Shown: positions 50,330 to 59,338 of the stretch, piece after piece
Position numbering within the stretch: position 1 is the first letter of the stretch
Layout of the letters: every line of letters begins with the position of its first letter
Source: an uncultured Spirochaetales bacterium
GTDB lineage: Bacteria; Spirochaetota; Spirochaetia; Sphaerochaetales; Sphaerochaetaceae
Reading direction: 5' to 3'
Length of the DNA: 64,000 nt
Assembly: GCA_949282255.1 (NCBI GenBank)
Contig: CASDPA010000005.1
Location: 1-64,000 of the forward strand
The notes under the pieces: generated by a model
The model's input: the letters and a program-made list of their open reading frames with translations, nothing else
What the model was told of the DNA's origin: nothing
Databases searched by the model: none
Translations under genes and position numbers: made by a program

Positions 50330-51700
50330 TCACGTCTGGCTCTCCATACCTCTGAGAGCTTTTCTGAACTGAAAGAAGAAAAGAATTGCAGTAAAAGATA
50401 CGGCAATCACATCCGCAACCGGCTCGGCAAGATATACAGCCATTGTCTTGTTGTCGGTGAAAATCATTGGCATGATGAAGATAAGCGGCATCAGAAGCAC
50501 GAATTTCCTCATTACCGCAACTATTATTGACGAGGTTGCATTACCTATGCTGGTGAATGTCATCTGGCATGCCATCTGTATTCCGAAGAGAAGCGAGACA
50601 GCCATATAAATCCTCAATGCAGGAACCGTGAACGAAATAAGTGCTTCATCCGAGGTGAACATGGAGACGAACATGGATGGGAAAAGCTGCACCAAAAGCC
50701 ACAAAAGAGTTGAAAATCCCATGGTCACGGCAAGCAGATGGAAGTAAGCGCTTTTGACCCTCTGTTTCATTCCCGCTCCGAAATTATAGCTTATGATGGG
50801 CTGGGCCCCTTGTCCAAGTCCCTGCAAAGGAAGCATCGCAAACTGCATCACCGAGGAGAGGATGGTCATCGCTCCGACAGCTATGTCCCCTCCATATTTC
50901 AAAAGCGAAGAATTGAAGCATACGGATATCACGCTCTCGCTTGCCTGCATGATGAACGTGGCTGTACCAAGGGCAAGGGATGGTAGGATTATGGATTTTT
51001 TTAGTTTGAGGTCCTTCCTTCTTATTGCAAGCAGAGTCTTTTTGCCAGTGAGGAACTTCAGCACCCAAATGCATGAAACCGCCTGGCTTATGATCGTGGC
51101 AAGTGCAGCCCCCCTTACGCCGAGGCCGAACGCGAAGATGAATACAGGATCGAGGATGATGTTGCATACAGCACCGATGAGGACCGACAGCATCCCAGTC
51201 TTTGCAAACCCCTGGGCGGTTATGAAAGCATTCATTCCAAGTGTCAGCTGAACAAAGATCGTACCTACGGCATAGATATCCATATATGATGTAGCATAAC
51301 CTATGGTGTTTTCACTCGCCCCGAAAGCAAGAAGGAAAGTCTCGTTTCCTAAAAGGAGGACTACAGTAAGAACAACAGAGATCACTATCTGGGTTGTAAA
51401 ACAGTTTCCAAGCGTTTTCTGTGCGCTTTCATAATCACCGCGCCCCATGTAGATAGAAGCCCTCGGTGCACCTCCGCTGCTTATCAAGGCGGCAAACGCG
51501 GATACGATCATGATGATCGGCAGACATACTCCAACTCCGGTCAGCGCCATTGCTCCGACTTCCGGTATATGGCCTATGTATATCCGGTCCACAATATTGT
51601 AAAGCATGTTTATGAGCTGGGCGGTGACAGTAGGAAGAGCCAGACGCAAAAGAAGCCTGCCCACAGGCTCCGTGCCTAAGAATTTCTTATCGTTTTCCAT
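50330..51700 (-). CDS. MATE-family efflux transporter
   Basis: A 456-aa, twelve-helix transporter (NMLYNIVDRIYIGH near the N-terminus, GLGQGAQPIISYNFGAG in repeat two). It overlaps the upstream MarR gene by 14 bp and so belongs to a MarR-controlled efflux operon. GGAGG lies 6 nt before the ATG at 51700. Confidence 0.9.
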   Translation of the reverse strand: MENDKKFLGTEPVGRLLLRLALPTVTAQLINMLYNIVDRIYIGHIPEVGAMALTGVGVCLPIIMIVSAFAALISSGGAPRASIYMGRGDYESAQKTLGNCFTTQIVISVVLTVVLLLGNETFLLAFGASENTIGYATSYMDIYAVGTIFVQLTLGMNAFITAQGFAKTGMLSVLIGAVCNIILDPVFIFAFGLGVRGAALATIISQAVSCIWVLKFLTGKKTLLAIRRKDLKLKKSIILPSLALGTATFIMQASESVISVCFNSSLLKYGGDIAVGAMTILSSVMQFAMLPLQGLGQGAQPIISYNFGAGMKQRVKSAYFHLLAVTMGFSTLLWLLVQLFPSMFVSMFTSDEALISFTVPALRIYMAVSLLFGIQMACQMTFTSIGNATSSIIVAVMRKFVLLMPLIFIMPMIFTDNKTMAVYLAEPVADVIAVSFTAILFFFQFRKALRGMESQT

Positions 51701-52139
51701 TCTTATCCTCCAAAAACCTTGCGATATTTTCACGTATTTTAGTATTCAAGCTTTTAAAGCATTCTTCCTCTTCTTTCGTAAACCCATCAAAAACAACGGA
51801 TAAAAGCTGATCAGTGCAATAGGATATCTCTTTTTCTATGGGAAAAGCCTTTGCTGTGAGTATCAAATGGTCCTTCCTCCGGTCGCTTTCATACGTTCTT
51901 GAGATCAAAAGCCCCTTGGCACATAACGAGGAGACCGCTTTCGACACATTACTTTTCGAAAGCCTGCGAAGCTCCACGATATCCGCAGCCGTATCCAGAC
52001 GCGGATTGTTGTGGAGAAAGGCTATTATGTTTATTTCCATATCGGAAAGACCGAATCTGTCGGATATTTCCTTAAGCATCAGGCTATGGAACTTTGAAAC
52101 ATATCTGAAGGAGACAAGCTGATCCGTTATTATTCCCAT
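51687..52139 (-). CDS. MarR-family regulator
   Basis: A 150-aa repressor: winged helix with DIVELRRLSKSNVSKAVSSL and the wing RTYESDRRKDHLILT, flanked by dimerisation helices. Three alternating GTTCTA/TAGAAC half-sites lie just upstream. It is translationally overlapped with the MATE gene, which it should repress. Confidence 0.85.
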   Translation of the reverse strand: MGIITDQLVSFRYVSKFHSLMLKEISDRFGLSDMEINIIAFLHNNPRLDTAADIVELRRLSKSNVSKAVSSLCAKGLLISRTYESDRRKDHLILTAKAFPIEKEISYCTDQLLSVVFDGFTKEEEECFKSLNTKIRENIARFLEDKNGKR

Positions 52140-52163
52140 TTGACCCACCACACTAAAATAAAA

Positions 52164-52184
52164 GTTCTAAATAGAACTGTTCTA
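52164..52184. promoter_or_regulatory. MarR operator: three alternating half-sites
   Basis: GTTCTA-AA-TAGAAC-T-GTTCTA makes two overlapping palindromes, 25 bp upstream of the marR start. Such overlapping dyads suit one or two MarR dimers. Confidence 0.6.
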
Positions 52185-52273
52185 AAAAGAATAATTTATA
52201 CGCAGATAGTCAATAAGCCGATGAAAAAAACATGAAATATACACACAAGAAGAAAAATATTGATTTGCTCGCA

Positions 52274-53170
52274 TCACAGATCCAATAAAAGCTGGGAGGA
52301 ACAATCATGAAAGACTATCCTGTCACCAGGCATCTGATAGCCGATAAGGAACGGGGAGATCGGATCATGTTCTTCATTATCCTGAGAACCAGAAAAACCG
52401 GAATCCGCATAACAATACAGACAGCCATGGCGGCATGTGCCATAAGCACCGATATCCCTGTTTTCCACACATAGGCATCCAGGACGGGATCTTTTCAGGA
52501 TTCCGCAAGCCTGAAGACCGAGCACCTCACAAGAAATGCAGCCGGCCTGCCTGATCGAATATTTTGAATAATCATCTCCTATGGCGCAGCTTTGGAGATA
52601 TATTCCATATCGTTTTGCTTCTTCCTGCATATGAGAAAGCATCTCCTGCTTATTCTCAAAGGAAACAGGCCTTATTCCGGGCATGCGGACGCTCATGCCC
52701 CTGTACAAGCTGATGAAGCTGAAAATACATAGCCCGGTATAGGATGACAAACAATTGCAAAGATAAGAAAACGCCCTTTTATGAAATGATACATCATAGT
52801 TCCCGTACACCATCACAGGATCATAACGCCAGCTTATGTTGTCCTTTCCGACAATCTTCGAGGCCTCACTAAAAGACGACACACGATCTTTTATCGACGG
52901 CACGTTCCTTTCAATGTCCCTTCCATACCCTGTAACCGTATAATACAAATGGATCTTGAAGCGTTTTGCGATATCCTCCAGATATGGAATCAATGGAGAA
53001 AAGTCCTTTGACACAAAACAGAGGATATCGTTTTCATGAAAATCGTATCTGATGACACACTTCATGTCATACGGGTTACGAACAAGAACATATCCTTCAG
53101 ACAGCCGGTTCAAAAGCCATGGCGTATAAAAAGCAGGTATGTCCGTACGCGATGAGATATTGAAAATCAT
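52274..53170 (-). CDS. DUF1848 protein with C-terminal cysteine cluster
   Basis: A 298-aa protein of the DUF1848 family. It begins IFNISSRTDIPAFY, and near the end has CLCVENRDIGAYGTC, then RHGCLYCYAD, a cysteine array suggestive of an iron-sulfur or radical-SAM-like site placed at the C-terminus instead of the N-terminus. Function unknown. It follows copA by 44 bp on the same strand; no Shine-Dalgarno is evident. Confidence 0.75.
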   Translation of the reverse strand: MIFNISSRTDIPAFYTPWLLNRLSEGYVLVRNPYDMKCVIRYDFHENDILCFVSKDFSPLIPYLEDIAKRFKIHLYYTVTGYGRDIERNVPSIKDRVSSFSEASKIVGKDNISWRYDPVMVYGNYDVSFHKRAFSYLCNCLSSYTGLCIFSFISLYRGMSVRMPGIRPVSFENKQEMLSHMQEEAKRYGIYLQSCAIGDDYSKYSIRQAGCISCEVLGLQACGILKRSRPGCLCVENRDIGAYGTCRHGCLYCYADSGFSGSQDNEEHDPISPFLIGYQMPGDRIVFHDCSSQLLLDL

Positions 53171-53214
53171 AGTATCGTTTCAAGACTGCCCGATATGGGA
53201 GCAAACGAGGCAAA

Positions 53215-53424
53215 TCACTCCAGCGACAAGACCTCGTAACCGGCATCCTCCACGGCTTTTTTGAGCACATCCCCGTCAAGGGCTGAATCGGAAGTGACAA
53301 CAGCTGTTTTCTTTTCAAGATCGACAGACGCATCCGAAACCCCCGCAACAGATTTAAGGGCATTTTCAACTCTTGCTCTGCAGTGCATGCAGCTCATGCC
53401 TTCAACAACCAATACTTTCTTCAT
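53215..53424 (-). CDS. Internal CopZ-like copper chaperone inside copA
   Basis: In frame with copA, the last 69 codons begin [20 protein letters not shown]. They are preceded by AAAGGAG with a 7-nt spacing to ATG 53424, as for an independent gene. The segment is the size and fold pattern of CopZ. Either copA and copZ fused by loss of a stop codon, or the same mRNA yields both the pump and a free chaperone. Translation from this site is unproven. Confidence 0.5.
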   Translation of the reverse strand: MKKVLVVEGMSCMHCRARVENALKSVAGVSDASVDLEKKTAVVTSDSALDGDVLKKAVEDAGYEVLSLE

Positions 53425-56028
53425 AAGTCTTCTCCTTTCAAAATTCTTTATCCCAACCGGTTCATATCCGGCTTTTTCCACCACAGCAATAAGGACATCA
53501 TCCTGAACAGCGTGTCCGCATGAGACATATGCACACCCTTCAGATAGATCCACTTCCACGCTTTCTACCCCAAAAACAGAAGAGAGAGCCTTTTCAACGG
53601 CCGCTTTACAGTGAGCGCAGCTCATACCGGAAATACGTAAGACCTTGTCATATTCTTTCTGCTCCTCAGGAGGCGTCTCCTTTAAAAGAGGCTCATTCTC
53701 CTTTTCAGCATCATCCTCTATTGGCTCTTGAATATTCTCAGGATTGAAAAATCTCAGACGTAGTGCGTTTGATACAACACACACGCTTGACAGGCTCATT
53801 GCCGCGCTTCCTATCATCGGACTCAATAAGATCCTGAAAAACGGATAAAACACCCCCGCAGCGAGAGGAATTCCGATGATATTATAAAAGAAAGCCCAAA
53901 ACAGGTTCTGATGTATGTTTCTTATCACCTTGCGGCTCAAACGGATCGCATTCACAACATCCATAAGAGAGTCCTTCATCAGAACAATATCCGCGCTCTC
54001 AATGGCAATATCGGTTCCAGCACCTATCGCGATGCCCACATCGGCCCTTGTAAGCGCAGGCGCATCGTTTATTCCATCTCCGACCATGGCAACCCTTTTG
54101 CCATCTGCCTGGAGCTTTCTCACATAAGCTTCCTTATCCTGAGGAAGGACATCGGAGGCGGCTTCATCAAGAAGGAGATCTTTCGCTATTGCAGAGGCAG
54201 TGATCTTATTATCTCCTGTAAGCATCACGGTCTTAATCCCCATCTCATGTAGAAGCCTTATCGCCAGCCTGCTTTCGCTTCGGATCGGGTCAGCCACAGC
54301 AATAAGACCCAAAAGCGTTTTGTCACGGGAAAAAAGAAGGGGTGTTTTGCCTTTTTCGGCATAAGGCGGAATAAGAGAATCAACCTCGCTTTCAGCTATT
54401 CCGTTTTCTTTCATGAACCTGGCATTTCCGGCAAAGCACCATTGCCCCTCAAAACGGGCTTTTATCCCACGACCTGGGACAATCTCAAAATCATCAACCT
54501 CGGGATATCTTATCGACAAAGCATCGGCTTTCTCCAGTATTGCAGCTGAAATAGGATGTCCGCTGGGTTTCTCAAGCATCGCTGCAAACGCAAGAAGCTT
54601 TTCCTCGTCCATATCCTTGGATACCGCCACTATATCCGTAACAGCCGGCTTTCCTTCTGTTATGGTGCCTGTTTTATCAAGAACGACCGTATCGACTTCA
54701 TGCAGTATTTCCAAGGCTTCGGCCGATTTTATCAAAATTCCATATTCAGCGGCCTTTCCCGTTGCTACCATGATTGCAACAGGAGTTGCGAGTCCAAGTG
54801 CGCATGGACAGGAAATCACCAGAACGGAAATCGCACAATTTAAAGCAAAGGTAAATCCATATCCTGCAAAAAGCCAGACCAAGGCAGTGATTATGGCAAT
54901 GGATATCACCACAGGAACGAACACGCCGCTGACCTTGTCGGCCATACGGGCAATCGGCGCCTTGCTGTTTCCAGCATCGTCAACAAGACGGATGATCTTC
55001 GACAGCGTGGTGTCCTCCCCCACGGAGACTGCACGGAATGTGAAGCTTCCATTCTTATTTATCGTGGCGCCGACAACAGTATCTCCAACCTGTTTGCCGA
55101 CAGGAATGCTTTCTCCTGTTATCGCACTCTGATCCACAGACCCTGCACCGGATAATACGATTCCGTCCACAGGGATGCTGTCACCCGGGCGTATGACCAC
55201 AATATCGTCCTTGACAACCTGTTCAGATGGTATCTCGATTTCAATTCCGCCTCTTATGACCCTTGCCGTTTTCGGTGCAAGATCGACAAGCTTTCCCAAC
55301 GCATCACCAGTCCGGCTCTTGCTTTTGGCCTCCAGATACTTACCGACAGTCACAAGAGTGACTATCATGGCACTGGATTCGAAATAAAGCTGATGCATAT
55401 AACCGTGTACAAGGTCCATATCTGATATGGAAAGTCCGTACATCATCATATAAATTGAAAAGATGCCATATATGAAAGACGCAAAAGAACCGATTGCAAC
55501 AAGGCTATCCATGTTAGGAGCCTTTTTTACGAGGGCCCTGAAACCATTTATGAAGAAATGCTTGTTTATCAGCAATATCGGACATGTCAGCAGAAGCTGT
55601 GTAAATGCGGATATAAGCGCGTTAGACTCCCCTTTTAATATAGGGATCTCCGGTAGGCCGAGCATGCCGGACATCGCAATATACATCAAAGGAATGAGAA
55701 TCGATATGGATGAAAACAGCCTCCGCCTCATACTCTCCATACCTTTTTGGGCATTCTTTTTCCTCTCCTCCCATTCTCCTCTGAAACCTCCTTTTTGCAA
55801 AGAAGCCGAATCGTCGTTCATTGCTACGGCGCCATAGCCGGCATCATTCACAGCCTTGATTATATCCTCCCTTGTAAGTCTCTTCTCGTCATAAGAGCAG
55901 CTCATCTGGTTGGCAAGCAGACTCACATTGCAGCTTGAGACACCTTCAAGCTTCTTAACACCCTTCTCCACATGGGCTTGACAAGCGGCGCAGGTCATTC
56001 CCGTTATATTGAATTTTTCGGATTTCAT
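53215..56028 (-). CDS. copA: Copper-exporting P1B-type ATPase
   Basis: A 937-aa pump moving Cu+ out of the cytoplasm. One N-terminal metal-binding domain (GMTCAAC, Cys13 and Cys16), eight membrane helices with SCPCALG near residue 405, phosphorylation DKTGT near 452 and [10 protein letters not shown]. After the last helices, two further heavy-metal domains follow at the C-terminus (GMSCAHC near 800, GMSCMHC near 878), an unusual position. The last one has its own start signals and is listed separately. Divergent from an Rrf2 regulator whose palindromic site covers the -35. AGGAGG precedes the ATG. Confidence 0.93.
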   Translation of the reverse strand: MKSEKFNITGMTCAACQAHVEKGVKKLEGVSSCNVSLLANQMSCSYDEKRLTREDIIKAVNDAGYGAVAMNDDSASLQKGGFRGEWEERKKNAQKGMESMRRRLFSSISILIPLMYIAMSGMLGLPEIPILKGESNALISAFTQLLLTCPILLINKHFFINGFRALVKKAPNMDSLVAIGSFASFIYGIFSIYMMMYGLSISDMDLVHGYMHQLYFESSAMIVTLVTVGKYLEAKSKSRTGDALGKLVDLAPKTARVIRGGIEIEIPSEQVVKDDIVVIRPGDSIPVDGIVLSGAGSVDQSAITGESIPVGKQVGDTVVGATINKNGSFTFRAVSVGEDTTLSKIIRLVDDAGNSKAPIARMADKVSGVFVPVVISIAIITALVWLFAGYGFTFALNCAISVLVISCPCALGLATPVAIMVATGKAAEYGILIKSAEALEILHEVDTVVLDKTGTITEGKPAVTDIVAVSKDMDEEKLLAFAAMLEKPSGHPISAAILEKADALSIRYPEVDDFEIVPGRGIKARFEGQWCFAGNARFMKENGIAESEVDSLIPPYAEKGKTPLLFSRDKTLLGLIAVADPIRSESRLAIRLLHEMGIKTVMLTGDNKITASAIAKDLLLDEAASDVLPQDKEAYVRKLQADGKRVAMVGDGINDAPALTRADVGIAIGAGTDIAIESADIVLMKDSLMDVVNAIRLSRKVIRNIHQNLFWAFFYNIIGIPLAAGVFYPFFRILLSPMIGSAAMSLSSVCVVSNALRLRFFNPENIQEPIEDDAEKENEPLLKETPPEEQKEYDKVLRISGMSCAHCKAAVEKALSSVFGVESVEVDLSEGCAYVSCGHAVQDDVLIAVVEKAGYEPVGIKNFERRRLMKKVLVVEGMSCMHCRARVENALKSVAGVSDASVDLEKKTAVVTSDSALDGDVLKKAVEDAGYEVLSLE

Positions 56029-56063
56029 GAATCCTCCTGAAAGTTTGGCTTATACAACAATAG

Positions 56064-56104
56064 AAGATATACCCCATCTGTTGTAATGTCAAGATTTACA
56101 ACAG
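56064..56104. promoter_or_regulatory. copA promoter with 27-bp dyad
   Basis: CTGTTGTAA-N9-TTACAACAG (56078-56104) is a perfect inverted repeat. The copA -35 TTGACA (56092-56087) lies in its centre, with -10 TATATC or TATCTT just downstream. On the other strand TATAAT (56107-56112) serves the Rrf2 gene. A repressor here would control both. Confidence 0.65.
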
Positions 56105-56144
56105 GATATAATGATGCTATACTTCGACGAAGGAGAAATAAAAA

Positions 56145-56633
56145 ATGAGGCTCAACACAAAGTGTTCTGTGGCGATACACATGCTTTTATTCATAAACAG
56201 GTACGGTGAGACCAGGAAAGTCACAAGCGAGGTGCTTTCAAGCAGCACAGGATGCAATGCGGTCATAATCAGAAACCTGCTGTCAAGGCTGCAAAAAGCG
56301 GATATGATATCGGTGAAAAGAGGCTCTGGAGGAGCTGTCATGAAAATGAGCATGGATGATATAACCTTTTATGATGTACAGCAGGCCGTGGATCCTGATG
56401 CGCTTAAAAACTTCATCGCCGTCCATCCCGAACCCAATTCAGGCTGTCCCATAGGTAAGAACATCGTAAAAATCCTTTCTGCACCTTCAAAGCAGCTGGA
56501 AGATACGATAATAAGGGAAATGAGAGAAATCAAGCTTTCAGCTTTGGTTGAAAGCCTGCAAATTGCAGCAGATGAGGAATGTACATGCTTCGATAAGCTC
56601 AAGGGCAAAAAGATGAAAAACGAACATGCATAA
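56145..56633 (+). CDS. Rrf2-family regulator
   Basis: A 162-aa regulator with the Rrf2 winged helix (residues 1-70: EVLSSSTGCNAVIIRNLLSR, wing VKRGSGGAVMKM). Cysteines occur at TKCSV, TGCNAV, SGCPIG and a C-terminal ECTCFDK pair, offering possible Cu+ or redox sensing sites; the canonical three-Cys cluster of IscR is not matched. Divergent from copA, so copper control is likely but would be unusual for this family. AGGAG precedes the ATG. Confidence 0.8.
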   Translation: MRLNTKCSVAIHMLLFINRYGETRKVTSEVLSSSTGCNAVIIRNLLSRLQKADMISVKRGSGGAVMKMSMDDITFYDVQQAVDPDALKNFIAVHPEPNSGCPIGKNIVKILSAPSKQLEDTIIREMREIKLSALVESLQIAADEECTCFDKLKGKKMKNEHA

Positions 56634-56637
56634 TAAA

Positions 56638-56874
56638 CTAGAACCGCTGCTTAAAAAGCCAGCTTCTTCCGTAGTTTGTGGAATAGCAGATCCCCTTCTC
56701 CGTATCCGCTTCAAGCCTGCCGTTTTCAATCCCAATGCTGATGAACGCACCGATCTGGGTTGCATGATACCTTGTGGAAAAGGTTTTTCCACCGTCCAGT
56801 GACACTTCCAATTTTCTGCTGTCAAAGGGACAGATCCTGAAAATTTCACCATTTAATTCCAAAACATCATCCAT
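56638..56874 (-). CDS. Small protein with Asp-box-like motifs
   Basis: A 78-aa predicted soluble protein containing SLDGGKTFS and STNYGRSW, which look like two Asp-box turns (SxDxGxxW) of beta-propeller proteins. Too short for a propeller, so it may be a relic or a free-standing module. GATAAT (with TTGGAC 16 nt earlier) stands 8 nt before the ATG; no Shine-Dalgarno. Confidence 0.45.
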   Translation of the reverse strand: MDDVLELNGEIFRICPFDSRKLEVSLDGGKTFSTRYHATQIGAFISIGIENGRLEADTEKGICYSTNYGRSWLFKQRF

Positions 56875-56968
56875 GCCAAAATATTATCAAAATATGGAAA
56901 ATATGTCCAAATATCATCGTAAACCATTATATTGAATATTACTTTACAATTAATTATACTCTATTTTC

Positions 56969-57700
56969 ATGGACAAAACCTTGGCTGTGGAAAACCTATC
57001 ATTCTCAATCGGGGGAAAAAAGATCCTCGATGACGTATCCTTTTCTTTGAAAAAAGGAACAATGACCCTTCTTGCAGGAAAAAATGGGAGTGGAAAATCC
57101 ATTCTCCTCAAGCTTATCAAGGGACTTGAGAAGCCAAACAGCGGAAAAATTCTCATTGATGGAATAGAATGCACAGCAAAGGAGAGAATGAGAAAGATAG
57201 CTTTGGTTTTCCAGGAATCGATGCTGCAGATCGTAGGACAAAGCGTTGAAAAGGATATTTCCTTCGGTCTTGAGAATCAGAAAAGAAGCAGAGAGGAAAC
57301 AGAAGAGATAACGGAAGAATATCTCAAGCTTTTTGATCTCGGGGATTTGAGGAGTGAAAATCCGAGGGTGCTTTCAGGTGGAGAAAGAAGAAAGGTGATA
57401 ATCGCCGGGGTGTTGGCAATGGGGCCTGAAATACTTCTTTTGGACGAACCGCTTGCAAATCTGGACTATCCATCGATAAAGACCGTATTGAATCTGCTGG
57501 TAAGGCTTAAAGAGATGGGAAAAACCCTTTTGATCGTATCCCATGAAGCGGAGAAGATGCTCGCCCTTACAGAACAAGCTTTGGTGCTTTCAAAAGGAAG
57601 GCTTGTTTATGATGGAATAAGTGAAAAAAGCCTGATTCCGCTAGCGGAAAACGGGGTCCATATTCCGCCTCTTTCTTTCAAGGAGCTTTCATGGCTCTGA
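56969..57700 (+). CDS. ECF-type ABC transporter ATPase
   Basis: A 243-aa ATPase: Walker A AGKNGSGKSILL, Q-loop LVFQES, signature VLSGGERRKV, Walker B ILLLDEPLANLD and switch His IVSHE. Sequence style is EcfA/CbiO. TTGAAT-N17-TATACT precedes the ATG by 8 nt, with no Shine-Dalgarno. The next gene, EcfT, overlaps by 10 nt. The S (substrate) component is not nearby, so it may serve vitamin carriers encoded elsewhere. Confidence 0.88.
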   Translation: MDKTLAVENLSFSIGGKKILDDVSFSLKKGTMTLLAGKNGSGKSILLKLIKGLEKPNSGKILIDGIECTAKERMRKIALVFQESMLQIVGQSVEKDISFGLENQKRSREETEEITEEYLKLFDLGDLRSENPRVLSGGERRKVIIAGVLAMGPEILLLDEPLANLDYPSIKTVLNLLVRLKEMGKTLLIVSHEAEKMLALTEQALVLSKGRLVYDGISEKSLIPLAENGVHIPPLSFKELSWL

Positions 57701-58398
57701 TGATCTTCTCCCCTCGGAGCGATAAGAATATCCTTTCAAGGCTGAACCCGCTTGTCAAGCTCATATGCCTGATTCTCTTTTGTGCGGCATCCACAGCATC
57801 AAGCAGCCTGCAGCTTGCTGCGATGCTGGCATTCATACTTATCCTGGCATTGATCATACATATGCCTTTTTTCCAGTATCTCATAAAAACCCCATCCCTT
57901 CTTATTCTTACGGCATTCATATTCCTTACGGAGCTTGCAGTCTCGAAAAACATGCAAAACGCGCTGTTCGAAGCATCAAAATTCTTTTTTCTGATAATGC
58001 TGGGCATGGTCATGATGGATACGACATCTCCAGACGACCTTGCAGCATCAATCGGAACCATCCTCTCCAAAGCATTTGGGGAAAAAGCGTGGTCGTTCTC
58101 ATCCGATGTGATGCTTACACTATCCATGATCCCAAGAATCTTCTCAACCAGCAGAGCCATGTTTCAGGCAAGAAGAGCCCGGGGCGGAAGCTTTCTCTCC
58201 CATCCAATAAAAAACCTTTCCTCCTACACGCTTTCGCTTTTTCTGATGCTGCTGGACGATCTGAAAAATTTCGATCTTGCATTGAAATGCAGGCTCTATG
58301 ATCCCCTTGCCCCAAGGAGGGGGCCCGGCTATCGCATATCGGACATATTTGCTATCATTATTACCCTGGGATGCTTCTTATGGACAAAGCTGTTTTGA
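57691..58398 (+). CDS. ECF transporter transmembrane T component
   Basis: A 235-aa membrane protein with about five helices and the EcfT coupling sequence MFQARRARGG (Ala-Arg-x motif contacting the ATPases), in the CbiQ/EcfT fold. A second coupling motif is unclear. Overlaps both neighbours, indicating one transcript with the folate gene. Confidence 0.8.
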   Translation: MALMIFSPRSDKNILSRLNPLVKLICLILFCAASTASSSLQLAAMLAFILILALIIHMPFFQYLIKTPSLLILTAFIFLTELAVSKNMQNALFEASKFFFLIMLGMVMMDTTSPDDLAASIGTILSKAFGEKAWSFSSDVMLTLSMIPRIFSTSRAMFQARRARGGSFLSHPIKNLSSYTLSLFLMLLDDLKNFDLALKCRLYDPLAPRRGPGYRISDIFAIIITLGCFLWTKLF

Positions 58399-58886
58399 GA
58401 AAAGAAATAGAGCGAAGGCTTAAAGCTTTCAAAGAACAGGATCGGGAAAGTCATGAAATAACCTCCAAGCTGTTGGCAATGGAGGAATATAGGAATGCAG
58501 ATGTGATCCTTGCATACGCGCCCATGAGAAACGAAGTTGACATAAGCATTCTGTTTGAGGACAAACGACTGCTTTTCCCATACATAGAAGGAAAGGAAAT
58601 GTTCTTCGCTCCCCCTCCGTTGAAAAAGGGAGCGCATGGTTTTTTTGAACCAGAAAAAAGAATCCCCTCATATTTCAAAAACGCAGTAATCCTCGTTCCG
58701 GCAAGGGCCCTGACATTAGATGGCTTGAGACTCGGAAGAGGAGGAGGATATTACGACAGGTTCCTTGAAAAAAACAAGGCGGACCTTTTTTCCATAGGCC
58801 TCGCCTTTTCTGTACAGATAGTCGATGAGCTTCCTGTGGAAAACCATGACAGGAGGCTGGATGTGGTGATCACGGCCGGGCGATGA
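58380..58886 (+). CDS. 5-formyltetrahydrofolate cyclo-ligase
   Basis: A 168-aa enzyme converting 5-formyl-THF to 5,10-methenyl-THF with ATP. Motifs: KAVLRKEIERRLKA at the start, VILAYAPMRNEVDI, LVPARALTLDGLRLGRGGGY and YYDRFL. The ATG at 58380 lies within the ecfT end; an ATG three codons earlier is possible. Convergent 17-bp overlap with the PTS-like gene. Confidence 0.9.
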   Translation: MDKAVLRKEIERRLKAFKEQDRESHEITSKLLAMEEYRNADVILAYAPMRNEVDISILFEDKRLLFPYIEGKEMFFAPPPLKKGAHGFFEPEKRIPSYFKNAVILVPARALTLDGLRLGRGGGYYDRFLEKNKADLFSIGLAFSVQIVDELPVENHDRRLDVVITAGR

Positions 58887-59337
58887 ATTGCTGAGCTGAA
58901 AGATGCTCAAGAAACTCGGTCACAGGGGCCGAATAGTTTCCATCCATGAGGCTTTTTCTGAATTCCGAATCATATACCCAGCTCAGGATATTTGATACCG
59001 CATGCAGATATTCAGCCTGCTTAGTCCTGCTGCTGGCAATCACAAAAATAAGCTTGACCGGTTCGGGATATTTCTCGTCGAACACTATACCCTCCCTCGA
59101 ACATCCGAGGGCTATATGGCATTTGTCTAGATGTGATATCTTGCCATGCGCAATAGCGACCCCATGTCCTATTCCCGTTGATTGCAGCTTTTCCCGTCTA
59201 TGCACGGATTTTGCAAAACAATCTTTATCAGGAAGGTCGTCGAATATTGCGCACTTGGCGATAATCTCATCAAAAGCCTCAAACTTATCCCGGCTGGAAA
59301 CATAAGTGAAAACCCTGTCCAGATTCTCTATTGCCAC
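58870..59337 (-). CDS. PTS EIIA (PtsN/fructose-type) domain protein
   Basis: A 155-aa single EIIA domain with the active-site block STGIGHGVAIAHG, including both conserved histidines. No EIIB/EIIC is linked, so a regulatory EIIA-Ntr-like role is more likely than sugar uptake. It starts with GTG one base after the stop of the Nfn large-subunit gene, whose last codons carry its GAGGGG ribosome-binding site: tight translational coupling. Confidence 0.83.
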   Translation of the reverse strand: MAIENLDRVFTYVSSRDKFEAFDEIIAKCAIFDDLPDKDCFAKSVHRREKLQSTGIGHGVAIAHGKISHLDKCHIALGCSREGIVFDEKYPEPVKLIFVIASSRTKQAEYLHAVSNILSWVYDSEFRKSLMDGNYSAPVTEFLEHLSAQQFIARP

Positions 59338-59338
59338 A

